Assembly: GCA_963716095.1 (NCBI GenBank)
Contig: CAVQSV010000017.1
Coordinates: 50,937 to 114,936 of the forward strand
Length of the DNA: 64,000 nt
Direction: 5' to 3'
Origin: Sva-07 sp963716095
GTDB lineage: Bacteria; Actinomycetota; Acidimicrobiia; Acidimicrobiales; Ilumatobacteraceae
Shown: positions 45,155 through 53,685 of the stretch, in pieces
Layout of the letters: every line of letters starts with the position of its first letter
How positions within the stretch are numbered: the first letter of the stretch is position 1
The notes under the pieces: generated by a model
Told to the model about the DNA's origin: nothing
The model's input: the letters and a program-made list of their open reading frames with translations, nothing else
The model's database searches: none
Program-made: the position numbers and the translations under genes

Positions 45155-46232
45155 TCAGAGGCCGAGACGGAACAGCGCCTCCGCTGTCAGCGGCTGTACG
45201 GCGTCGGGCAACGGGAACTGGGGTTCCCACGCCTCGGCCGAGACCGAGGTGACGGTGATCGTCTCGCCGCCCAGCTCCGGGGGCAGCACCGACTTGCGAA
45301 CCAGTCCGGTGTCATCGACCCAGACCTCGATCGTGAGACGTTCGGCGCCTTCCGGTGCGGGTTGCACCGTGATTCCCGCCGGCATTGGCGGTGCTGGAGG
45401 TGGAGATCCGTCGGCCGGCGTCGCCTCTGAGGCGGTCTGAGCCTGCAGCAGTCGCAGGGCGTCAGCGGAGACCACGAGACGTCGAGTGGGTGTGGTGCCG
45501 ACCGGCGCCTCGGTTGCTTCGTCGATCGTCGTGAAGGGACGAATGGTCGGCGAGACCAGTTCATCGAGCGTGCGAACCCAGCGTGCGGACCCGACCGCGA
45601 AGTCGAACGGAAAGTCGCCGCGTGGCAGGTTGTACCAGGTGGGTTCGTCCACGCGTCGAATGAAGGCCTGATCCCACAGGGTCAGGATCTCGAGGTTCGG
45701 GGTGTCGGTTCGAGGGACGACGACCTTGGCGACACCCGACTCGAAGTCGGCGGTCACCTCGTAGGTCTGGGTCCCTCCGAAGCTGTCCGGGTCGACGACC
45801 TCGAAGGTGGCGGTGCGTACCGGAACCGGTGGAGCAGCCGCCATCGGGTAGACGAGCGGAGCAGCTGGACCGGTGCTCTCGTCGGAATCGGTGACGCGAT
45901 CGACGAGATCGGGACCGTACGTCACGCCGGCGTAGCCCAACCCGCCGAGCACCGCCAGCACGAGCAGCCAACTGACGCCGCGCCGGAACCCGCCGGCCTT
46001 GGTCGGCTTCGTCGCACGGGGAGTTGCGACGTGAAAGTCGAGGTGCTCGAGTGGGTCGGCGGCGACCGGGGTCTGGCGGGGTACCTGAGGTGCCACCGTC
46101 GGCAGCGTCGGTCCGGCCTGGCTGATCTGACCGGGCCATGGCGCGTTCGCGGCCGACGGCGCGGATGGTCGCAGGCGGTGGCGGGGGAAACCCGCCAGCG
46201 GGCCTCGCAAGGGTGTCGGTGGTGTCGTCCAT
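45155..46232 (-). CDS. Membrane-anchored extracytoplasmic protein, uncertain start and possible frameshift
   Basis: The secure part reads from a Pro/Ala-rich cytoplasmic segment (WPGQISQAGPTLPTVAPQV), through one transmembrane helix (SWLLVLAVLGGLGYAGVTYG), to an exterior domain of about 230 residues (TYEVTADFESGVAKVVV; FAVGSARWVRTLDELV; LTIEVWVDDTGLVRKSV) recalling LolA/LppX-like lipid-binding folds. The likeliest start, ATG 46232 (DDTTDTLARPAGGFPPPPP), is in a different frame from the rest. A one-base indel near 46150-46190 in a C/G-rich tract would join them. The function is unknown. It is divergent from the GMC gene. Confidence 0.62.
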
Positions 46233-46291
46233 CCGTCATCGATATCGGCGCACCGGCCGAAATCTTGAGTGTTCTGACCTACGATTTGGAC

Positions 46292-47635
46292 GTGGTGGGC
46301 CCCGAACGATCCTCGGTGCAACGCTGGGTCGTGGTCGGCGCCGGCTCGGCAGGGTGCGTGGTCGCCGGCCGCCTGTCGGACGACCCCGATCGCTCTGTCA
46401 CGCTGCTCGAAGCGGGTCCTGACCTCCGCCCGGCCGACCTCGACGGGGCACTTGGCGGGCCGGACTTCGTCGCTGCGCTCGACGTGCCGGGCCGCACCCA
46501 TGCGTCGCTGATGGCGACCCACGTGGGTGGGGGGTCGCCGACCCCGTACCGGCGCGGTCGAGGCGTGGGCGGTTCGTCGACGATCAATGCGATGTTGGCC
46601 CTGCGTGGAGATCCCGAGCTGTACCGCTCGTGGGGGTGGCACGACGTCGATGCTGCGTGGGCGGCGCTCCGGCTTCCCGAGGAGTGGGCCGTCGAGAGCG
46701 AGCTCGGTGCGGTCGATCGGGCACTGCTCGCAGCGGCCCCAGATGCCGAACTGGCACCGCTGACGCGCCGGGACGGTCGTCGTATCACCTCGGCCGAGGC
46801 ATCGCTGTGGCCCGTGCTCGACCGCGACAACCTCGTCGTGCGGGCCGACTCACCGGTCGATCGGGTGGTGTTCGACGGTCGACGGACGGTCGGGGTGCGG
46901 TTGGCCGACGGCGAGGTCGTACCAGCCGACCGTGTCGTCGTCGCGGCCGGGGCGATTCACTCGCCGGCGATCCTGCTGCGATCGGGCGTCGACACCCCTG
47001 GTGTCGGTGACGGGCTCCAGGATCACCCATCGGCGCCGCTCACGCTGCAGCTACGCGAGGGCTGCGCCGGTGTGCCGGGCAGTCTCGCCATCGGTTCGCT
47101 GCTGCAACGTGGCTCGGTGCAGATCCTGCCGATGAACCATCTCGGTTCCGAAGCACCAGGCTTGGGGTTGCTGATGCCGGCGTTGATGCGGCCTCGGAGC
47201 CGGGCGGGCACGGTGCGGCTGGCATCCGACGACCCGATGGTCGAACCCGTCGTCGACTTCGCCTTCTTCGACGACCAAGCCGACGTTGCGGCCCTCGCGG
47301 CCGGCGTGCGCATCGCTCTCGACCTGCTCGAGACACCGGCGTTTCGGGACGTCGTCGACGCGGTGTTCATCGATGCGTACGGCACGGATGTTTCGACGTT
47401 GCGTGACGAGGGGGCGATCGAGCGATGGCTGCGTGGTGCGGTCGGCGACTACGTCCACGCGTCGAGCAGTTGCGCGATGGGCGTCGTGGTCGGTGACGAC
47501 GGCGAGTTGATCGGCTACGAGGGTGTGTACGTGTGCGACGCCTCGGTGTTCCCGTCGATTCCCGACGTGAACACCCACCTTCCCACGACGATGCTCGCCG
47601 AGCGGCTCAGCACACGATGGGCCAGGAGGCGATGA
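46292..47635 (+). CDS. GMC-family FAD oxidoreductase
   Basis: 447 residues. The FAD site is WVVVGAGSAGCVVAGRLSDD, then LLEAGPD and the GMC signature RGRGVGGSSTINAM. The substrate-region VVAAGAIHSPAILLRSGV and the C-terminal DASVFPSIPDVNTHLPTTMLAE match choline-dehydrogenase or alcohol-oxidase relatives. The usual active-site His is in YVHASSSCAMG. I took GTG 46292; TTG 46265 is possible. The stop codon lies inside repeat F. Confidence 0.87.
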   Translation: MVGPERSSVQRWVVVGAGSAGCVVAGRLSDDPDRSVTLLEAGPDLRPADLDGALGGPDFVAALDVPGRTHASLMATHVGGGSPTPYRRGRGVGGSSTINAMLALRGDPELYRSWGWHDVDAAWAALRLPEEWAVESELGAVDRALLAAAPDAELAPLTRRDGRRITSAEASLWPVLDRDNLVVRADSPVDRVVFDGRRTVGVRLADGEVVPADRVVVAAGAIHSPAILLRSGVDTPGVGDGLQDHPSAPLTLQLREGCAGVPGSLAIGSLLQRGSVQILPMNHLGSEAPGLGLLMPALMRPRSRAGTVRLASDDPMVEPVVDFAFFDDQADVAALAAGVRIALDLLETPAFRDVVDAVFIDAYGTDVSTLRDEGAIERWLRGAVGDYVHASSSCAMGVVVGDDGELIGYEGVYVCDASVFPSIPDVNTHLPTTMLAERLSTRWARRR

Positions 47636-47670
47636 GCGAGACGACCGACGACGGTCACCTGGCTCATCGC
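47629..47670. repeat. Palindromic repeat copy F at the GMC gene end
   Basis: GCGATGAGC and GCTCATCGC arms, 38 bp from GATGAGC to GCTCATC. The GMC stop codon TGA at 47633-47635 is part of the left arm. It is closest to copy A (shared GGTCAC and TGGCTCATC). Confidence 0.87.
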
Positions 47671-47701
47671 CATCGGTCGGCCGCCGTGTCAAGATGACCG
47701 A

Positions 47702-48667
47702 ATGGCGAGTACAGCTGGATACACCCACGGACTCCACGAACTCGACGACGGCTGTTTCGCGTACCTGCAGCCCGATGGCGGCTGGGGATGGAGCAATGCC
47801 GGGCTGATCGTGGGCGATGGACAATCGCTGCTGGTCGACACGCTCTTCGATCTCGAACTCACCGCCGCAATGCTCGACTCGATGGCGCCTGCAACCTCGT
47901 CGGCCCCTGTCGACACCGTGGTCAACACCCATGCCAACGGCGACCACTGCTACGGCAACGCCGAGATCACCCGTCGGCGACCCGGAGTCGACATCGTCGC
48001 ATCGACGGCCACGGCGCACGAGATGGCCGACGTCCCACCGTCGATGCTCGCGGCGCTCAACCAGGCTCCCGGCGAGGTCGGTGAGCTGTTTCGTTCGTTC
48101 TTCGGCGAGTTCCAGTTCGACGGCATCGAGCTGGTGCCGCCGACTCGGACGTTCGACGGCCGCCTCGATCTCGACGTCGGTGGCCGGCGCGTCGAGCTGC
48201 TCGAGGTGGGCCCGGCGCACACTGCGGGTGACACGATCGTGTACGTGCCGGAAGCCCGCACGGTCTACACCGGCGACATCTTGTTCATCGGCGGGACCCC
48301 GATCGTGTGGGCGGGGCCGCTGTCGAACTGGGTCGCGGCGTGCGACCTCATGCTCGGCCTCGAGCTCGACACCGTGGTGCCGGGACACGGCCCGCTGACC
48401 GACCGTGCGGGCATCGTTGCGGTGCGGGACTATCTCTCGTTCGTCGACAGCGCCGCCACCGCACGTCATTCGACGGGGATGGACGCCTTCGACGCGGCGC
48501 GCGACATCGGACGCGAACTCGGACTCGACGAACGATTCGGCGAGTGGGGCGAGTTCGGCCGCATCGCTGTCAACGTCGAGACCGTGTACCGCACCCTCGA
48601 TCCTGACCACGTGACGCCCGACGTGGTCGAACAGTTCCGCCGCATGGCCGAGCTCGAGCGGCCGTGA
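47702..48667 (+). CDS. Metallo-beta-lactamase-fold hydrolase
   Basis: 321 residues. The metal motif is THANGDHCYGN, where Asn replaces the second His of the usual HxHxDH. Further ligands are VGPAHTAGDTIVYV, TGDILFIGG and VPGHGPL. The Asn variant recurs in actinobacterial members of this clade and need not abolish activity. The C-terminal 70 residues are helical. The substrate is unknown. It may be co-transcribed with the lycopene cyclase gene 38 bp downstream. Confidence 0.85.
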   Translation: MASTAGYTHGLHELDDGCFAYLQPDGGWGWSNAGLIVGDGQSLLVDTLFDLELTAAMLDSMAPATSSAPVDTVVNTHANGDHCYGNAEITRRRPGVDIVASTATAHEMADVPPSMLAALNQAPGEVGELFRSFFGEFQFDGIELVPPTRTFDGRLDLDVGGRRVELLEVGPAHTAGDTIVYVPEARTVYTGDILFIGGTPIVWAGPLSNWVAACDLMLGLELDTVVPGHGPLTDRAGIVAVRDYLSFVDSAATARHSTGMDAFDAARDIGRELGLDERFGEWGEFGRIAVNVETVYRTLDPDHVTPDVVEQFRRMAELERP

Positions 48668-48704
48668 CGCCGCGGCCGACATTCCTGCTCGGCAGCGGGA
48701 TCCA

Positions 48705-49961
48705 GTGAGCGTCCCGTCATCGTCGGCATCGGAGGTCGACATCGCAATCATCGGTGACGGCCCGGCGGGCAGTGCACTGGCGCAAGCGTGCGTCCAGGAG
48801 GGCCTCGATGCGCTCCTGGTCGGCGACGACGCAGACTGGGCTCCCACTTACAGCACTTGGGCCGATGACCTTCCCGGCGCCGATGCCGGTGGACTGATCG
48901 ACGTCGACGACGTGCTGTCGACCTCGAGTTCCGAGGTGTGGGCCTACGGTGCAAGGCCTCACCGTCTCACGCGGCGCTACGTCACGCTCGACAACGAACG
49001 GCTTCGCGATGCCCTCCGGGCGGGCGGAGCGCATCGCGTCGGCCGGGTCGAACGAGTTGCCACCACTCGGGTCGCCGACCCGGACGGGCACCGTCTCGAG
49101 CTCGCGGACGGCACCTCGATTCGTGCCCGTGCCGTGGTCGACGCCACCGGATGGCCGGGGCGTTTTGCACGGCCGAGCGGCGGCCAGGCGTCGGCGTGGC
49201 AGACGGCACTCGGCGTCGTGTTGGCCCAACCACCCGACGGTGAACTGGGTCAGCCCACCTTCATGGACTTTCGTCGAGTGACCGGGTCCGACGGTGCGCC
49301 GTCGACCGTTGGGCCGCACGGCGTGACGACCTTCTGCTACTCACTCCCGGTCAGCGACGGTTGGCTCGTCGAGGAAACGGTCTTGGCGGCCACACCAGCG
49401 ATCGAGCCCATTGCGTTGCTGCCCCGTCTCGCAGCCCGGCTCGGGCGGCACCCCGACAGCGTGCTGGCCGACGCGCTCCGCACCGAGTACGTCCGCATCC
49501 CGCTCGGCGGATCCCGCCCGACTCCTGATCGACCGATCGTCGCCTTCGGCGCAGCTGCAGGGTACGTCCACGCAGCCACCGGGTTCTCGGTCGCTGCATC
49601 GATACGTGCCGCTCCTCGCGTGGCCACAGCGTTCGGCACGGCCCTGTCGGCGGGGTCGGGTGTCATCGACTCGGAGCCGGTCGCCGAGGCGGTGTGGCCG
49701 ACGCAGCTGCGTCGGACTCGCGTGCTGCACGACTTCGGTCTCGAGGTCCTGCTCGACCTCGACGACGACGATGTCAGGGCGTTCTTCGATGCCTTCTTCG
49801 AGCTGTCGACCGACGACTGGTCTGCGTACCTGCGCGTCGACACACCACCGAAGGACGTCAGTGCCGTGATGGCACGTCTGTTCCGGTCGTCGAGCTGGCA
49901 GGTTCGACGGCGGCTGGCTGGTCGAAGTCCGGTGAGGTTGGCGCGGCTGCTTCGGCCGTGA
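48705..49961 (+). CDS. Lycopene cyclase family FAD protein
   Basis: 418 residues from a GTG start. The flavin site is VDIAIIGDGPAGSALAQAC; then TYSTWADDLPGADAG recalls the WxxxY/W-xD region of CrtY/CrtL. RAVVDATGWPGRF and the conserved late block FGAAAGYVHAATGFSVAAS complete the match. These enzymes close beta-ionone rings on lycopene. No other carotenoid gene is in the window, so it stands alone. Its last 104 bp overlap the convergent SURF1 gene. Confidence 0.8.
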   Translation: MSVPSSSASEVDIAIIGDGPAGSALAQACVQEGLDALLVGDDADWAPTYSTWADDLPGADAGGLIDVDDVLSTSSSEVWAYGARPHRLTRRYVTLDNERLRDALRAGGAHRVGRVERVATTRVADPDGHRLELADGTSIRARAVVDATGWPGRFARPSGGQASAWQTALGVVLAQPPDGELGQPTFMDFRRVTGSDGAPSTVGPHGVTTFCYSLPVSDGWLVEETVLAATPAIEPIALLPRLAARLGRHPDSVLADALRTEYVRIPLGGSRPTPDRPIVAFGAAAGYVHAATGFSVAASIRAAPRVATAFGTALSAGSGVIDSEPVAEAVWPTQLRRTRVLHDFGLEVLLDLDDDDVRAFFDAFFELSTDDWSAYLRVDTPPKDVSAVMARLFRSSSWQVRRRLAGRSPVRLARLLRP

Positions 49962-50727
49962 CCGCCGCACGACGCCGCGACCGAATCGACCGGCGGACCG
50001 CGAGCACCCAGCCGATGAGGACGCAGACTGCGAAGATCATCCACTGCGCCGCGTACGACAGGTGCGGACCTTCGTCCAGTGTCGGCGGGGGCACCGGCGT
50101 GGGATCGTTCGGGCCCGGAGCCGGGATCGCGTCGATCAGGTCGAGGTAGACGGGGGCGACGTCGCCCGGCAGCTGTGCCGACAGCTGGTTCAGGTCGATT
50201 CTCCGCACCTCGGTGAGCTGCTCGTCACCCGTGTCCGCATCGGTGAGTCCGCCGCGCTGACGTTCCTGAGGGAGTCGCACGCGGGTGAGCAGCTGCACCT
50301 CCGCAACGGGCGGCGCGGGCGATTCGAATCCGAGCGGCACGAACCCGCGATTGACCACCACGGTGACGTCGGTGCTGTCACCGTCGGCGCGGAGCGCGCT
50401 GAGCACGTTGTCTCCCGCCAAGCCGTCCTGCGACCGGTTGAACCACAGGATCTGGTCGGGCAGATACGTGCCGGTCACCAGCGCCTGGCGCCACTCGATC
50501 GACTCGAGATCGTCGCCGGCCTCGGCGAGCAGGCGCTCGAGAGGCGCAGGTGGCAGATCGATCTGCTCGGTGACGAGATCGTTGAAGTCCCGTCGCTCGG
50601 CGAGGCGGTCGAGCTGCCAGAACGCCAGCCAGATCATCAATGCGATCGAGCCGAAGACGAGCACATGGAACGCGATCCACTTCGGACGCAGCAAGAAGGC
50701 GAGGTTCGACCCGGACATCTCGGGCAC
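49858..50727 (-). CDS. SURF1-like cytochrome oxidase assembly protein
   Basis: 289 residues. Two transmembrane helices, one near the start (FHVLVFGSIALMIWLAFWQL) and one near the end (MIFAVCVLIGWVLAV), bracket an exterior domain with the family motifs WQLDRLAERR and VNRGFVPLG. SURF1 assists haem a delivery to terminal oxidase. The cytoplasmic tail after the second helix is unusually long and overlaps the lycopene cyclase 3' end. Start codons at 50727 or 50718 are possible. Confidence 0.87.
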   Translation of the reverse strand: MPEMSGSNLAFLLRPKWIAFHVLVFGSIALMIWLAFWQLDRLAERRDFNDLVTEQIDLPPAPLERLLAEAGDDLESIEWRQALVTGTYLPDQILWFNRSQDGLAGDNVLSALRADGDSTDVTVVVNRGFVPLGFESPAPPVAEVQLLTRVRLPQERQRGGLTDADTGDEQLTEVRRIDLNQLSAQLPGDVAPVYLDLIDAIPAPGPNDPTPVPPPTLDEGPHLSYAAQWMIFAVCVLIGWVLAVRRSIRSRRRAAVTAEAAAPTSPDFDQPAAVEPASSTTGTDVPSRH

Positions 50728-50763
50728 GACGGTAGCGGTCGCCGAGCACTACCGTGCCGCGCC

Positions 50764-51807
50764 ATGCGCGCAGAAGATGTCACCTCCGATTGGCTCTCAT
50801 CGACACTCGGCGGCGAGGTCGGACCGGTGACGGCGCAACACATCGGCGATGGTCACATCGGTGTCAACGTGCGCATCTCGATGCCGGACGCCGAGGCCGG
50901 CCTGCCCAGGTCGGTCGTGGTGAAGCTCCCCGCCACCGACGAGACCAGCTTGGCGACCGCTGCGATGCTGCGCCATTACGAACGAGAGACGAAGTTCTAC
51001 ACCGAGCTCGCCTCGACGGTCGACATACGCGTGCCGGCCTGCCTGCACGGCGAGTGGACCTCGGCGACGAACGCCTTCGTCCTCGTGCTCGAGGACATGG
51101 CGCCGGCTGTCCAGGGTGACCAGCTCACCGGGTGCACGCTCGACCAGGCACGTGATGCCGTTCGCGAGTTGGCCAAGCTCCACGGCCCCCGCTGGGACGA
51201 CCCGACCCTGTTCGACATCGACTGGATCGAAGCCGACAGGGGCGAGACCGGAGACGAGGCGGCGGGCAGCCTCGCCATGATGTGGCAGATGTTCTTTCCG
51301 GGCTTTGCCGGCACGTATCGGTCGCATCTCAGCGATGACGAGTTCGAACTGGCCGAACGGTTCGGGGGAGCGATCGCTGCATGGCGGGGCGGGCGGACCG
51401 GGCCGAAGTCGATCACCCACGGCGACTATCGGCTCGACAACATGCTGTTCGCCACACCCGAGGGTGGGCCACCGGTCACCGTGGTCGACTGGCAGACGCC
51501 GGCGGTCGGCAGTCCCATCACCGATCTGTCGTACTTCATCGGCGCCGGGCTGCTGCCGGAGGACCGGCGCGCCCACGAGCGCGACCTGATCGCCGTCTAC
51601 CTCGAGGCGCTGAGCGCATACGACATCACGCTCGATGAAGCGTGGGTGTGGGAGCAGTACCGGCGTGACGCGTTCGCCGGTCTCACGGTGGCGGCGATGG
51701 CGTCGCAGATCGTCACGCTGAACGATCGCAGCGAAGCGATGTTCGGCGCCATGGCCCAACGCCACCTCCGTCAGGCGCTCGACCTCGACTCGTTCTCACT
51801 GATCTGA
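50764..51807 (+). CDS. Aminoglycoside-phosphotransferase-fold kinase-like protein
   Basis: 347 residues. The kinase-like fold has VVVKLPATDE (Lys), the catalytic loop THGDYRLDNML and the metal motif VVDWQTP. The LVLEDMAP hinge and GSPITDLSYFIG place it with the APH/ecdysteroid-kinase-like set that phosphorylates small molecules, often acyl or sterol derivatives. The substrate is unknown. It is divergent from the SURF1 gene, with 36 bp between starts. Confidence 0.84.
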   Translation: MRAEDVTSDWLSSTLGGEVGPVTAQHIGDGHIGVNVRISMPDAEAGLPRSVVVKLPATDETSLATAAMLRHYERETKFYTELASTVDIRVPACLHGEWTSATNAFVLVLEDMAPAVQGDQLTGCTLDQARDAVRELAKLHGPRWDDPTLFDIDWIEADRGETGDEAAGSLAMMWQMFFPGFAGTYRSHLSDDEFELAERFGGAIAAWRGGRTGPKSITHGDYRLDNMLFATPEGGPPVTVVDWQTPAVGSPITDLSYFIGAGLLPEDRRAHERDLIAVYLEALSAYDITLDEAWVWEQYRRDAFAGLTVAAMASQIVTLNDRSEAMFGAMAQRHLRQALDLDSFSLI

Positions 51808-51842
51808 CGCCGTTCGGCGTCGAGCCGCTACGGTCGGGCGGC

Positions 51843-52349
51843 GTGAAGGATCACCCCGACGACCATCTTGCGGAGCGCTTCGAGGCGATGAGCGATCGCG
51901 ACAAGATCGACTTCATGATCGAGACGAACGGTTGGGCGATCGAGGCCCTGCAACCCGACGTCGACACCGATCCACCGACCCCCGGCTACGCCTACACCAT
52001 CGGGCTGACCGCCGACGTCGGCTTCGCGGAGGTTGCTGTCTTCGGCCTCACGCCCGCCGCGGCCAAGGGGCTGCTCACGCTCGTGGCCGACGCGTGCCGG
52101 GGCGGCACCGAGATCCCGCTCGGCGTCGAACTGGTCGGATTGCTCGACAACGAACTGCGCTGTCTGTTCGCTCCCGTCGACCTGGGACCGTGGGGGCCGT
52201 ACTTCCGGGCAGCAGCCGCCTGGTACGACGGTCAGCCGTTCGACGTGGTGCAGATGCTCTACCCGGATCGCAACGGCTTCATGCCGTACGAGACGGGCTA
52301 CGAACAACGGATGGCACTGGCCCAACCGGTCATCGGCACGCTCGCCTGA
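51843..52349 (+). CDS. DUF4262 protein
   Basis: 168 residues. The family core GYAYTIGLTADVGFAEVAVFGL matches DUF4262, small cytosolic proteins of unknown function. The start is GTG at 51843, where the frame begins KDHPDDHLAERFEAM. It follows the phosphotransferase gene by 35 bp. Confidence 0.8.
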   Translation: MKDHPDDHLAERFEAMSDRDKIDFMIETNGWAIEALQPDVDTDPPTPGYAYTIGLTADVGFAEVAVFGLTPAAAKGLLTLVADACRGGTEIPLGVELVGLLDNELRCLFAPVDLGPWGPYFRAAAAWYDGQPFDVVQMLYPDRNGFMPYETGYEQRMALAQPVIGTLA

Positions 52350-52489
52350 CGATCTTCGTCGTCTGAGCCGTGCAGCGGCCATTCGCCGCGCCGCCAGGCA
52401 TTGGTTTTCTCCCGGGTCGTGAGCGATCCCACATTGCTACGCTGCCCCGAGCAGGGTCGACGACGGACACGCCGAGCCCCAACGATCCG

Positions 52490-53683
52490 ATGACGACACC
52501 TCCGCCCCTTCCGGTGACCGGCGCCTGGATGCCCGGCGACGAACCGGGTCATCGGCAGTTCTTCACCTTCGCGCAGGGTCGCCGTTTCGCCCTCGACTGT
52601 GGCGTTGCGCTGTCGGATGTGGTCGTCGCCTACGAGACCTACGGCCGTCTCGATGCCGACGCCTCGAATGCGATCCTGCTCTGCCACGCCTGGACCGGCG
52701 ACAGCCACGCTGCCGGTCCCGCCGGCCGGGGCCACCACACACCGGGCTGGTGGGACGACACCGTCGGCTCGGGCAAGCCCATCGACACCGACAAGTACTT
52801 CGTGGTGTGCGCGAACGTGCTGGGCGGTTGCCAAGGGTCGACCGGCCCGGCGTCGCCGCATCCCATCGATGCCAGGCCGTACGGCTCGCGGTTCCCGGTG
52901 GTGACGATCCGCGACATGGTGCGTGCACAAGCTCAACTCGGTCAGCACCTCGGCGTGGCCCGCTGGATGTCGGTGATCGGCGGCTCGATGGGCGGGATGC
53001 AGGCGCTGGAGTGGGCGGTGATGTATCCCCGGCGCGTCGGTTCCCTGGTCGCCGTCGCCACGTGCATGCAAGCGACCGCCCAACAGATCGCGTGGGGTGC
53101 GATCGGCAGGCGGGCGATCCGGCTCGACCCCAAGTGGCGCGGCGGCGACTACTACGACGCCGAAGAAGGCGACGGCCCGGCCGAAGGACTCGAGATCGCC
53201 CGAATGGTCGCGCAGGTGACGTTCCGCAGCGACAACGTGTTCACCGACCGGTTCGGACGCGAACTCGCCGACAAAGCGGTCGTCGGCGACACGCTCGGGA
53301 TGTGGCAACGCTTCGAGGTCGAGCGCTACCTCGAGTACCACGGGATCAAGCTGGCCCGCCGGTTCGACACGAACAGCTATCTGTCGATCGGCAAGGCGAT
53401 GGATCTGCACGATGTGGCGCGAGGTCGCGGTTCGCTCGAGCGCGCGATGCTTCGGGTGACGGTGCCGACGATGGCGGTGGGGATCTGGAGCGACATGCTC
53501 TATCCCGCCTATCAGCAGCAGCAGATCCACGATGCCGTGGCGGCGAACGGCGTCCCGAGCGAGTACGTCGAGATCGACTCGCCACACGGCCACGACGCGT
53601 TCTTGATCAACAGCGATCAGCTCGCAGAGCCGCTGGAACGGTTCCTCGCCACGGCTGCGAAGTCGTACACGCCACGCAGCTGA
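52490..53683 (+). CDS. metX: Homoserine O-acetyltransferase
   Basis: 397 residues of the alpha/beta-hydrolase fold. MetX acylates homoserine in methionine synthesis. Seen are DVVVAYETYGRLD, ANVLGGCQGSTGPAS, the nucleophile elbow VIGGSMGGMQALEW with the catalytic Ser, and the late pair in GIWSDMLYP and DSPHGHDAFL. The ATG at 52490 gives TTPPPLPVTGAWMPGD. The fpg-like gene starts two bases after its stop. Confidence 0.92.
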   Translation: MTTPPPLPVTGAWMPGDEPGHRQFFTFAQGRRFALDCGVALSDVVVAYETYGRLDADASNAILLCHAWTGDSHAAGPAGRGHHTPGWWDDTVGSGKPIDTDKYFVVCANVLGGCQGSTGPASPHPIDARPYGSRFPVVTIRDMVRAQAQLGQHLGVARWMSVIGGSMGGMQALEWAVMYPRRVGSLVAVATCMQATAQQIAWGAIGRRAIRLDPKWRGGDYYDAEEGDGPAEGLEIARMVAQVTFRSDNVFTDRFGRELADKAVVGDTLGMWQRFEVERYLEYHGIKLARRFDTNSYLSIGKAMDLHDVARGRGSLERAMLRVTVPTMAVGIWSDMLYPAYQQQQIHDAVAANGVPSEYVEIDSPHGHDAFLINSDQLAEPLERFLATAAKSYTPRS

Positions 53684-53685
53684 CC

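Noticed and set aside
52350..52489. A SAM or other riboswitch in front of metX
   Set aside because: I looked for SAM-I, SAM-II and SAM-IV core signatures and saw none; only a weak GGGTCG/CGATCCC hairpin is present.
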